Shown: one piece after another, positions 1 through 5,502 of the stretch
How the letters are laid out: each line of letters starts with the position of its first letter
Position numbering within the stretch: position 1 is the stretch's first letter
Source: Actinomycetota bacterium
GTDB taxonomy: Bacteria > Actinomycetota > Actinomycetes > Streptosporangiales > Streptosporangiaceae
Assembly (NCBI GenBank): GCA_003140115.1
Contig: PLIQ01000481.1
Coordinates: 1 to 8,079, forward strand
Reading direction: 5' to 3'
Length of the DNA: 8,079 nucleotides
Made by a program: the position numbers and the translations under genes
Notes under the pieces: generated by a model
Told to the model about the DNA's origin: nothing
Databases searched by the model: none
The model's input: the letters and a program-made list of their open reading frames with translations, nothing else

Positions 1-11
1 ACTCGAAAGGC

Positions 12-305
12 TCAGTACTCGAACTGGACCGCGGCGCGCTCGGCCACGATCGGCTGGATGAACTCCGCGATGATCGCCCGGTGCTCCGGGTGGTCCCGGT
101 AGGCCAGGTACCCGTCGACGTCGTCGAAGTCGGCGGCCACGGCGAAGTCGAAGTTGCCCGGGTTGACGCCGAGATCGGCGCCCAGGCGGTAGGCCCGCAG
201 CGACGGCACCAGCGCGGGCAGCCGACTCAGCTCGGTGGCCACCCGCTGCTGCTGCTCCGCCGTCGAACCGGGCGCCCACCGCATCATCACCACGTGCCTG
301 ATCAT
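12..305 (-). CDS. Dabb-domain (stress-responsive alpha/beta barrel) small protein
   Basis: A 97-residue protein that fits a single Dabb domain, a ferredoxin-like fold that usually dimerises into a small barrel. Seen in the sequence: the N-terminal strand IRHVVMMRW, a helix-rich middle (residues about 15-35), then NFDFAVAADFDDVDGYLAYRDHPEH (written here as separate elements: strand NFDFAVAADF, helix DVDGYLAY, and the typical HPEH turn), and a last strand AAVQFEY. The length is normal for the family. Dabb proteins range from plant stress proteins to small cyclases and enzymes of polyketide or aromatic metabolism, so substrate and role cannot be assigned. It lies 54 bases downstream of the E2 gene on the same strand, beyond a GC-rich hairpin, so it may be a read-through partner of that operon or a separate unit. 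The ATG start is chosen because the first strand begins directly after it; the ribosome site is weak (GTAGG). Confidence 0.8.
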   Translation of the reverse strand: MIRHVVMMRWAPGSTAEQQQRVATELSRLPALVPSLRAYRLGADLGVNPGNFDFAVAADFDDVDGYLAYRDHPEHRAIIAEFIQPIVAERAAVQFEY

Positions 306-336
306 GACCCGGAGCCTACCGCCAGCCCCCCGGCCA

Positions 337-354
337 GGGGCCCCGAAGGGCCCC
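337..354 (-). terminator. GC-rich hairpin after the E2 gene
   Basis: GGGGCCC (337-343) pairs perfectly with GGGCCCC (348-354) around a four-base CGAA loop, starting 5 bases past the E2 stop codon. There is no T-run, as is common for actinobacterial terminators. It probably ends or attenuates the keto-acid dehydrogenase transcript before the Dabb gene. Terminator function is inferred from position and stem strength. Confidence 0.5.
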
Positions 355-359
355 CGGGC

Positions 360-1715
360 TCAGGTCCAGGCCAGCATCCGGACCGGGTCTTCGAGCATCG
401 AGCCCACGTCGGACAGCACGGCCGAGCCCAGCTGTCCGTCGATGATGCGATGGTCGAAGGACAGCGACAAGGTACACACCGAGCGCACCGCGAGCTGCCC
501 GTCCACCACCCAGGGAGCGTCCTTGACCTGGCCGAAGGCCAGGATGGCGGCCTCGCCCGGGGTCAGGATGGGAGTCCCGCCGTCCACCCCGAACACGCCC
601 ACGTTGGTGATCGTGATCGTGCCGCCCGCCAGGTCAGCCGGGGTGGCCTTGCCCGCCCGCGCCGTCTCGGCCAGCGCCTGCAGGCCGCGGGCCAGTTCGG
701 GCAGCGACAGCTCGCCCGCGTTCTTGACGTTCGGCACGAGCAGGCCGCGCTCGGCGGCCACGGCGATGCCGAGGTTCACGTAGTGCTTGACCACGATCTC
801 CTGCGCACCCTCGTCCCACGAGGAGTTGACCATGGGATGCCGGCGCACGGCGGTGAGCAGCGCCCGGGCCACGAACAGCAGCGGTGAGACCCGCACCTCG
901 GCGTACTCCGGCAGGTCGCGGACGCGCCGCACCGCGGCCATCGTCTCGGTGACGTCGACCTGCAGGAACTCGGTGACGTGCGGCGCGGTGAACGCGCTCG
1001 ACACCATGGCCGCCGCCATGTGCTTGCGGACCCCGCGGACCGGGATGCGCTCTTCGCCGGCCGGGCCGGGCACCGCGGCCAGGCTGGCCGTCCGGACCCC
1101 GTTCTCTACCACCTCTGATCCCGAACGACCTGTGGTGCCACGAGCCGCCCGCTGCACGTCGTCCCGGGTGACCGCACCCTCCGGCCCGCTGCCCGTCAGC
1201 TCGGCCAGGTTGATGCCAAGATCCTTGGCCAGCCGGCGCACCGGCGGCTTGGCCAGCACGCGGACGGCGGGCGCCGGTTCCGCGACGGCCGCGGGGGGCA
1301 GGGCCGGCTTGCGGGCTCGGCGGGTGGTGGAGGCGGCCTTGACGCCGTAGCCGACCAGGACGGCCTGCCGTTCGGGCGGAGCCTGGTCCGCGGGGGGCGA
1401 GATGGTGGTCACGGCCGGGGGAACCACGGACCGTTCGGCATAATCGGGGGTACCGGGTGCGGTGGGTGCGCCGGACACGTCGACCGCGATGATCGGGGTG
1501 CCCACGTCGACCGTCTGGCCCTCCTGCACCAGCAGCCGGGCGACGGTCCCGTCCCAGGGCGAGGGCAGCTCGACCACGGCCTTGGCGGTCTCGATTTCCA
1601 CGATGATCTGGTTGACCTCGACCTGATCCCCCGGCTTGACGTGCCAGGCGACGATGTCGGCTTCGGTCAGTCCCTCACCTACGTCGGGGAGCTTGAACTC
1701 CTTGAGCTCGGTCAT
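360..1715 (-). CDS. bkdC: Dihydrolipoamide acyltransferase (E2), probable branched-chain 2-oxo-acid dehydrogenase
   Basis: The core E2 subunit takes the acyl group formed by E1 onto a lipoyl arm and passes it to CoA in the cytoplasm. Its 451 residues hold one lipoyl domain (about 4-80; DVGEGLTEADIVAWHVKPGD and ETAKA, lipoylated Lys45), an Ala/Pro-rich linker, a peripheral-subunit-binding domain (about 152-190; VRRLAKDLGINL and GSGPEGAVTRDDV) and the catalytic domain (about 222-451) with the DHRIIDG motif (catalytic His422, Asp426). The start is taken at the ATG at 1715: MTELKEFKLP begins the lipoyl fold. An ATG at 1748 adds 11 unlikely residues and overlaps E1beta. A GAGGGG ribosome site overlaps the E1beta stop; the intergenic gap is 16 bases. 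The single lipoyl domain and ETAKA context resemble actinobacterial BkdC (M. tuberculosis Rv2495c type), but a pyruvate substrate cannot be excluded. Confidence 0.9.
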   Translation of the reverse strand: MTELKEFKLPDVGEGLTEADIVAWHVKPGDQVEVNQIIVEIETAKAVVELPSPWDGTVARLLVQEGQTVDVGTPIIAVDVSGAPTAPGTPDYAERSVVPPAVTTISPPADQAPPERQAVLVGYGVKAASTTRRARKPALPPAAVAEPAPAVRVLAKPPVRRLAKDLGINLAELTGSGPEGAVTRDDVQRAARGTTGRSGSEVVENGVRTASLAAVPGPAGEERIPVRGVRKHMAAAMVSSAFTAPHVTEFLQVDVTETMAAVRRVRDLPEYAEVRVSPLLFVARALLTAVRRHPMVNSSWDEGAQEIVVKHYVNLGIAVAAERGLLVPNVKNAGELSLPELARGLQALAETARAGKATPADLAGGTITITNVGVFGVDGGTPILTPGEAAILAFGQVKDAPWVVDGQLAVRSVCTLSLSFDHRIIDGQLGSAVLSDVGSMLEDPVRMLAWT

Positions 1716-1731
1716 GTTCGCGGCCCGCCCC

Positions 1732-2730
1732 TCAGTAGCCGGACGCACGGTCGACGGCGTCCAGGATCCGGTCCAGGTCGGGCAGGTAGTGATCCTCGAG
1801 CCGGGACGGCGGGTAGGGGGTGGCGAACCCGCCGACCCGCAGGACCGGTGCCTCCAGGTGGAAGAAGCACTGCTCGGTGACCCGGGCGGCGATCTCGGCC
1901 CCGAGGCCGGCGTACACCGGCGCCTCGTGCGCCACCACGCAGCGGCCGGTGCGGCGCACCGAGGCGGTGATCGTCTCCATGTCCAGCGGGGACAGCGAGC
2001 GCAGGTCGATGACTTCGATGCTGCGCCCGCGTTGGTTGGGGCCGTCCTGGCGGGCCGCGAGCGCGGCCTCCAGGCAGGTCCGGACCAGCGGGCCGTAGGC
2101 CAGCAGGGTCACGTCGGTGCCCGGCAGCACGACCCGCGCCTGATCCAGCGGCAGCGCGTCGGCCAGGCCCGAGACCGTATCGACCTCGGCCTTATCCCAG
2201 TAGCGCCGCTTCGGCTCGAAGAAGATCACCGGGTCGTCGCAGCTGACCGACTGCTGGATCATGGCGAACGCGTCGGCCGCGTCCGCGCAGGCCACCACCC
2301 GCAGGCCCGCGGTGTGCGCGAACAGCATCTCGGGGGATTCGCTGTGGTGCTCGACCGCGCCGATGCCGCCGCCGAACGGGATGCGGATGGTCACCGGCAG
2401 GCTGACGTTACCGCGGGACCGGTAGCGCATCTTGGCCAGCTGGCTGACGATCTGGTTGGTCGCCGGGTAGACGAAACCGTCGAACTGGATCTCGCACACC
2501 GGGCGGTAACCGCGCAGCGCCAGGCCGATCGCGGTGCCGACGATGCCGGACTCGGCCAGCGGCGTGTCGATCACCCGGTTTTCGCCGAAGTCCTTCCACA
2601 GCCCGTCGGTGACCCGGAAGACGCCGCCCAGCTTGCCGACGTCCTCGCCCATGATGAGCACCTTGGGGTCGTTCTCCAGGGCCTTGCGCAGCCCCGCGTT
2701 GAGCGCCTTGGACAGGGTCAGGGTGGTCAT
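1732..2730 (-). CDS. bkdB: 2-oxo-acid dehydrogenase E1 beta subunit, probable branched-chain
   Basis: This 332-residue beta subunit pairs with E1alpha in an alpha2beta2 thiamine-diphosphate enzyme that decarboxylates a 2-oxo acid and acylates the lipoyl arm of E2. Visible family marks are MGEDVG (27-32), GGVFRVTDGL (35-44), TPLAESGIVG with the conserved Glu60 expected to activate the cofactor, the QFDGFVYPATNQIVSQLAKMRYRS stretch (given as QFDGF at 82-86 and the helix after it), and HHSESPEMLFAHTAGLRVV (128-146). The C-terminal transketolase-like domain (about 200-332) contains EVIDLRSLSPLD and a VAHEAP motif. The length is typical. The ATG at 2730 overlaps the E1alpha stop as ATGA, so translation is probably coupled and the two subunits made in equal amounts. 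The open frame extends further upstream, but that part is only a shadow of E1alpha. Confidence 0.92.
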   Translation of the reverse strand: MTTLTLSKALNAGLRKALENDPKVLIMGEDVGKLGGVFRVTDGLWKDFGENRVIDTPLAESGIVGTAIGLALRGYRPVCEIQFDGFVYPATNQIVSQLAKMRYRSRGNVSLPVTIRIPFGGGIGAVEHHSESPEMLFAHTAGLRVVACADAADAFAMIQQSVSCDDPVIFFEPKRRYWDKAEVDTVSGLADALPLDQARVVLPGTDVTLLAYGPLVRTCLEAALAARQDGPNQRGRSIEVIDLRSLSPLDMETITASVRRTGRCVVAHEAPVYAGLGAEIAARVTEQCFFHLEAPVLRVGGFATPYPPSRLEDHYLPDLDRILDAVDRASGY

Positions 2731-3920
2731 CGCCCGGCCTCCTCGAAGGTCTCCAGGTACGCGGCGTACCGCTCGCGTTCCTCGCTCAGGATCGCGGTGG
2801 GCTCCGCGTACACGTTGTCGAAGATGGACAGCGGCGGCGGGTCGGGCATGGTCCGGCACGCCTCGCGGATCCGGGTGCCCACCGCCTTGGCCTCGGCGTC
2901 CACCTCGGCCAGGAACTCGGCACTGGCCTGGCCGGTGCGGACCAGGTAGGCCCGGACCCGCTCGATGGGGTCCTTCAGCTTCCACACCTCGAGCTCGCTG
3001 GCCAGCCGGTACCTGGTCGGGTCGTCGGTGGTGGTATGCGCGCCCATCCGGTAGGTGAAGGCCTCGATGAGGGTGGGGCCCTGGCCTTCGCGGGCCGCCT
3101 GCATCGCCTTCTTGGTCACCGCGTAGCAGGCCAGCACGTCGTTGCCGTCGACCCGCAGGCCGGGGAACCCGAAGCCGCGGGCCCGCTGGTACAGCGGGAT
3201 ACGGCTCTGCTTCTCCAGCGGCTCGGAGATCGCCCACTGGTTGTTCTGGCAGAAGAACACGACCGGCGCGTTGAACACCGACGCCCACACGAAGGCCTCG
3301 TTGACGTCGCCCTGGCTGGTGGCGCCGTCGCCGAAGTAGACGATAACGGCCTCGGCCTCTTTTCCGTCGGCACCGTCCCCGCCGACCGCGCCGTCGCGCT
3401 GGATGCCCATCGCGTACCCGGTGGCGTGCAGGGTCTGGCTGCCGATGACGATCGTGTAGAGGTGGAAGTTGTGCTCCTCCGGGGCCCAGCCGCCGTGGCT
3501 GACGCCGCGGTAGAGCTCGAGCAGCTTGACCGGGTCGATGCCGCGGCACCAGGCCACGCCGTGCTCGCGGTAGGTCGGGAACACCATGTCAACCGGGTTC
3601 AGCGCCCGGCCCGAGCCGACCTGGGCGGCCTCCTGCCCGAGCAGCGAGGCCCAGATGCCGAGTTCGCCCTGGCGCTGCAGGGAGATCGCTTCGGTGTCGA
3701 TGCGGCGCACGAGCACCAGGTCGCGGTACATGGCCCGGATGTCGGCGGCGGTGAGGTCGAGCGGATAGTCGGGATGGTCGACGCGCTCGCCCTCCGGGGT
3801 GAGCAACTGGACGAGCTGGTCGGGCTGAGGGGTTTCGCCGGTGTGAAGGTTCGGCTGGGTGGGTGGGTCGGAAGAACAAGACTGTGCGGCGGTGGTCGCA
3901 CCGCCGGATTCGACGGTCAC
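2727..3920 (-). CDS. bkdA: 2-oxo-acid dehydrogenase E1 alpha subunit, probable branched-chain
   Basis: The 397-residue alpha subunit carries the thiamine-diphosphate site of the E1 decarboxylase. Landmarks: TYREHG (116-121), the cofactor motif running from GDGATSQGD (197-205) to QNN (225-227), and the loop YRMGAHTTTDDPTRYR (290-305) with conserved His295. The GAHTTTDDP form of this loop fits branched-chain or Gram-positive-type E1alpha better than the GHSMSDP form of mitochondrial or cyanobacterial pyruvate dehydrogenase. The first 35 or so residues are Ser/Thr/Pro/Gln-rich and look disordered. A Gly/Asp-rich stretch (about 179-190) sits just before the cofactor motif and looks like a small insertion. 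The GTG start at 3920 has a strong AAAGGAG ribosome site six bases away. It is first in the operon and divergent from purS. Substrate assignment rests on family resemblance only. Confidence 0.92.
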   Translation of the reverse strand: MTVESGGATTAAQSCSSDPPTQPNLHTGETPQPDQLVQLLTPEGERVDHPDYPLDLTAADIRAMYRDLVLVRRIDTEAISLQRQGELGIWASLLGQEAAQVGSGRALNPVDMVFPTYREHGVAWCRGIDPVKLLELYRGVSHGGWAPEEHNFHLYTIVIGSQTLHATGYAMGIQRDGAVGGDGADGKEAEAVIVYFGDGATSQGDVNEAFVWASVFNAPVVFFCQNNQWAISEPLEKQSRIPLYQRARGFGFPGLRVDGNDVLACYAVTKKAMQAAREGQGPTLIEAFTYRMGAHTTTDDPTRYRLASELEVWKLKDPIERVRAYLVRTGQASAEFLAEVDAEAKAVGTRIREACRTMPDPPPLSIFDNVYAEPTAILSEERERYAAYLETFEEAGR

Positions 3921-4074
3921 GTGCCACTCCTTTCCAAGCCGGGGCTGGGATCACCAGCGCCCGGCGAGCTGGGCTAGGGTTCCCGGACACATCTGTCACG
4001 GAGCTGTCGCGTACGCTGCGTGCCCGGTGGGGTGCACGCGTCCGCGGTCCAGCAAGGCGCTCCTCAGCAGACGA

Positions 4075-4080
4075 TATATT
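4075..4080 (+). promoter_or_regulatory. Candidate -10 element for purS
   Basis: TATATT is the most AT-rich hexamer in the 182-base divergent gap between the E1alpha and purS starts. It would place a transcript start near 4087, giving a leader of about 16 bases that still contains the AGGAGG ribosome site. No good -35 is visible 16-18 bases upstream (the sequence there is around GCAAGG), so the call is weak. A TAGGGT at 3975-3980 is an alternative with a longer leader. Confidence 0.3.
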
Positions 4081-4092
4081 CCCTGATTGCAC

Positions 4093-4098
4093 AGGAGG
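4093..4098 (+). promoter_or_regulatory. Ribosome binding site deciding the purS start
   Basis: A perfect AGGAGG lies 4 bases before the GTG at 4103. It supports GTG at 4103 over the in-frame ATG at 4112, and over the upstream extension of the open frame. Confidence 0.75.
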
Positions 4099-4102
4099 AT
4101 AC

Positions 4103-4336
4103 GTGGCCCGGATGATCGTGGAAGTGATGCTCAAGCCAGAGATCCATGATCCGCAGGGGGAGGCCATCGCCAGCGCGTGCCGCCGTCTGGGGTTCGGGCA
4201 GGTGCTCGGGGTCCGGCAGGGAAAGCGGTTCGAGGTGGAATTCGACGGGCCCGCGGACCAGGCCGCGGTGACCGCGCTGGCCCGGGATCTGCTCTCGAAC
4301 CCGGTCATCGAGGAGTTCACGGTGCGCGCGGGCTAA
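4103..4336 (+). CDS. purS: Phosphoribosylformylglycinamidine synthase subunit PurS
   Basis: PurS is the small structural subunit of the three-part FGAM synthase. It helps bring together PurQ (ammonia from glutamine) and PurL (ATP-dependent amidation of FGAR) in de novo purine synthesis. The 77-residue product begins MARMIVEVMLKPEIHDPQGEA in sense (here MARMIVEVMLKPEI, then DPQGEAI) and continues with GFGQVLGVRQGKRFEVEF and a C-terminal VIEEFTV strand, all hallmarks of actinobacterial PurS; the VRQGK motif is the clearest. Length is normal (about 80). Start is the GTG at 4103, giving the MAR- N-terminus common in the family. It is transcribed away from the keto-acid dehydrogenase operon. Unusually for actinomycetes, purQ does not follow directly: two unrelated genes and two hairpins lie between. 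Confidence 0.95.
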   Translation: MARMIVEVMLKPEIHDPQGEAIASACRRLGFGQVLGVRQGKRFEVEFDGPADQAAVTALARDLLSNPVIEEFTVRAG

Positions 4337-4339
4337 GCT

Positions 4340-4375
4340 GACCGGGCCGGTCGGGATCCGCTTGCAGCGCAAGCG
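4340..4375 (+). terminator. Tandem hairpins after purS
   Basis: Two stem-loops follow the purS stop. The first is GACCG/CGGTC (4340-4344 with 4348-4352, loop GGC). The second, CGCTTGC/GCAAGCG (4359-4365 with 4369-4375, loop AGC), has seven perfect pairs and is followed by TGGTTT. The second hairpin abuts the next promoter-like block, so it could end the purS transcript exactly where a new unit begins. Function is inferred. Confidence 0.5.
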
Positions 4376-4377
4376 TG

Positions 4378-4416
4378 GTTTCAGCCGCGTCCGCGGGGAA
4401 TGATGTTGGCTATGGG
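4378..4416 (+). promoter_or_regulatory. SigB/SigF-type promoter, copy 1
   Basis: The -35-like GTTTCA (4378-4383) and -10-like GGGAAT (4396-4401) are separated by 12 bases, that is GTTT-N14-GGGAAT. This fits the stress-sigma consensus of actinobacteria (GNNT-N14-16-GGGTAY) and of B. subtilis SigB (GTTTAA-N12-14-GGGTAT), with one mismatch in the -10. CTATGGG (4410-4416) lies at the expected transcript start. A near copy occurs at 4914-4951. It precedes the secreted-protein gene with a leader of about 55-60 bases. Confidence 0.65.
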
Positions 4417-4440
4417 GCGGATCGACATTGCCGCTGTTAC

Positions 4441-4455
4441 GGCTGACTTACAGCC
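4441..4455 (+). promoter_or_regulatory. Leader hairpin next to the ribosome site
   Basis: GGCTG (4441-4445) can pair with CAGCC (4451-4455) around ACTTA. It ends one base or less before the AGGGGAGG ribosome site (4456-4463) of the secreted-protein gene. A five-pair stem is weak, so any translational role is speculative. Confidence 0.25.
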
Positions 4456-4467
4456 AGGGGAGGCACC

Positions 4468-4809
4468 ATGCGTAAGCGCAGGGGGATTATCGCGGCCGGA
4501 GTCACGATCGGGTCGCTGGGCCTGGCGTTCGGCACGGCCGGGGCGGCGTGGGCGACCACGCCCACGCTACCGACGGTCAACGGCGTGATCACGGGCGTGC
4601 ACACGTTCACCCTGGCCGCGCACGAGACGGTCGAGATCGGTGAGACGCTGCACCCGTACGCACCGGGCTACAACGTCAACGTTCCCGTGACCGCCATCTC
4701 GACGAACTGGCACACCCACGTCACTACAGTCACGACCGGCTACACGTTCCTCCCGCTTAACCTGATCGGCCACGCGGTGACCTTTAAGGTGGTCCTCCCG
4801 CTCCCGTGA
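4468..4809 (+). CDS. Small secreted protein of unknown function
   Basis: I do not recognise a family for this 113-residue protein. It has a clear Sec-type signal peptide: a basic start MRKRR, a hydrophobic core (about residues 6-24) and an AxA-type site AWA before Thr30, which leaves a mature chain of about 84 residues. The mature part is rich in Thr, Val and His, has no cysteine, and alternates hydrophobic and polar residues in a way that suggests beta strands (for example YNVNVPVTAIS and HVTTVTTGYTF). No lipobox, transmembrane anchor or sorting signal is visible. The ATG at 4468 has a strong AGGGGAGG ribosome site four bases upstream. It has its own SigB-type promoter and is followed at once by a hairpin, so it is probably a single-gene unit, perhaps a stress-induced exported protein. 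Its GC-rich codon use matches that of the neighbouring genes. Confidence 0.75.
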   Translation: MRKRRGIIAAGVTIGSLGLAFGTAGAAWATTPTLPTVNGVITGVHTFTLAAHETVEIGETLHPYAPGYNVNVPVTAISTNWHTHVTTVTTGYTFLPLNLIGHAVTFKVVLPLP

Positions 4810-4813
4810 CCAG

Positions 4814-4837
4814 GCGCTGTGATAGCTGTCACAGCGC
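4814..4837 (+). terminator. Nine-pair hairpin containing a CRP-like palindrome
   Basis: GCGCTGTGA (4814-4822) pairs perfectly with TCACAGCGC (4829-4837) around a six-base loop, starting 5 bases past the stop of the secreted-protein gene. That position suggests a terminator without a T-run. Its core, TGTGA-N6-TCACA (4818-4833), is also the exact consensus for CRP/GlxR-family regulators, so it may instead or also be an operator upstream of the anti-sigma gene. Its centre lies about 120 bases before that gene's expected transcript start, which is far for classic activation. Confidence 0.5.
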
Positions 4838-4913
4838 GCGGGCCTGACCTGCGACAGAACCGGCCACCGCGGAGTTGAGCGAACCGTAACAACCCGCGGG
4901 ACCACGGCCTGGT

Positions 4914-4951
4914 GTTTCAGCCGCGTTAACGGGGAATCACTCGACTATGGG
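4914..4951 (+). promoter_or_regulatory. SigB/SigF-type promoter, copy 2
   Basis: GTTTCA (4914-4919), 12 bases, GGGAAT (4932-4937), then CTATGGG (4945-4951) near the expected start of transcription. It matches copy 1 at 4378-4416 in both boxes, in spacing, in the first seven spacer bases (GCCGCGT) and in CTATGGG. It precedes the RsbW-like gene with a predicted leader of about 45 bases, so the anti-sigma gene may be under the control of a stress sigma factor, possibly the one its product inhibits. Confidence 0.65.
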
Positions 4952-4990
4952 TACGAGTGACGAAATGACGGTGGGTACGGGGTTACTGGA

Positions 4991-5476
4991 ATGCGCACGA
5001 AATCGGTTCCTGACGTGGAGTTCTGCCTGATGTTCGGGTGCGAGACGCTGAGCGTGCCGGTGATGCGCCGGGTACTCGGGGATACCCTGCGCAGGCTGGG
5101 CGTCGACGAGGAATCCGTATACGACCTGCTGCTCGCGGCTACCGAGGCCTGCACCAACGTGCTGCGGCACGGCGGCCGGGAGGTCCGGGAGTACGCGGTG
5201 ATAGCCCGCCTCGGCCCGGTCGCCTGCCAGGTCCAGGTGGCCGACGAGGGACCCGGCGCCGTGTTTCGCCAGGCCAAGCGGCGTAAGCCCGCGGCCGAGC
5301 CGGACATCCCGATCGCCCAGCTGCCCGAGTCGGGCCGCGGCCTGGCGGTCATGCGGGCCTGCGTCGACAACGTCACCCTGGACAGCAGCCCGGAGCGCGG
5401 CACGGTGGTAACGCTGCGCAAGCACATCAGATGGTCGCAAGACGCCCCGCTGCGGCACTACCAGGCGGTCAGCTAG
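4991..5476 (+). CDS. RsbW/SpoIIAB-like HATPase, probable anti-sigma factor
   Basis: A 161-residue single-domain GHKL ATPase of the RsbW/SpoIIAB type. In known systems such proteins bind and silence a SigB/SigF-family factor and can phosphorylate an STAS anti-anti-sigma partner. Motifs in order: N box TEACTNVLRHGG (about 51-62, with Glu52 and Asn56), G1 box ADEGPG (Asp85, Gly87, Gly89), a short lid region, and G2 box GRGLAVM (115-121). A C-terminal strand GTVVTLRK completes the fold. There is no sensor, membrane or dimerisation domain, so it is not a full histidine kinase. The ATG at 4991 is the only usable in-frame start after the upstream TGA at 4958; its ribosome site (GGGG, 8 bases away) is weak. 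No sigma or STAS gene is adjacent, making it an orphan. purQ starts 26 bases after its stop, suggesting co-transcription. Confidence 0.8.
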   Translation: MRTKSVPDVEFCLMFGCETLSVPVMRRVLGDTLRRLGVDEESVYDLLLAATEACTNVLRHGGREVREYAVIARLGPVACQVQVADEGPGAVFRQAKRRKPAAEPDIPIAQLPESGRGLAVMRACVDNVTLDSSPERGTVVTLRKHIRWSQDAPLRHYQAVS

Positions 5477-5502
5477 TCTCCGCTGGCCGGTAGGCTGCCT
5501 GC

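Noticed and set aside
1716..1748. Upstream ATG (1748) for the E2 gene
   Set aside because: It would overlap the end of E1beta and add 11 residues before the lipoyl domain; the ATG at 1715 gives the normal N-terminus.
1636..2949. Plus-strand open frame of 437 codons over E1beta and E2
   Set aside because: Low-complexity antisense translation over two well-supported genes.
2731..3549. Long N-terminal extension of the E1beta frame
   Set aside because: Arg/Pro-rich out-of-frame translation of E1alpha; the real E1beta begins at the ATG at 2730 in an ATGA overlap.
3036..3977. Plus-strand open frame of 313 codons over E1alpha
   Set aside because: Antisense shadow of E1alpha; it runs through that gene's ribosome site and has no domain signal.
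3986..3997. GACA-CATC-TGTC palindrome in the divergent gap
   Set aside because: Only four paired bases per arm and no match to an operator I know; expected by chance.
3863..4102. N-terminal extension of the purS frame
   Set aside because: It has no similarity to PurS and crosses the divergent promoter region; AGGAGG at 4093 fixes the GTG at 4103.
4396..4422. GGGAAT read as the -35 of a SigR/SigE (ECF) promoter
   Set aside because: About 18-20 bases downstream there is no shared GTT-type -10 in the two copies, whereas GTTTCA-N12 upstream is identical in both.
4893..4900. CCCGCGGG palindrome upstream of promoter copy 2
   Set aside because: Eight-base GC palindromes are common at this base composition; no second copy or spacing pattern supports a regulatory role.
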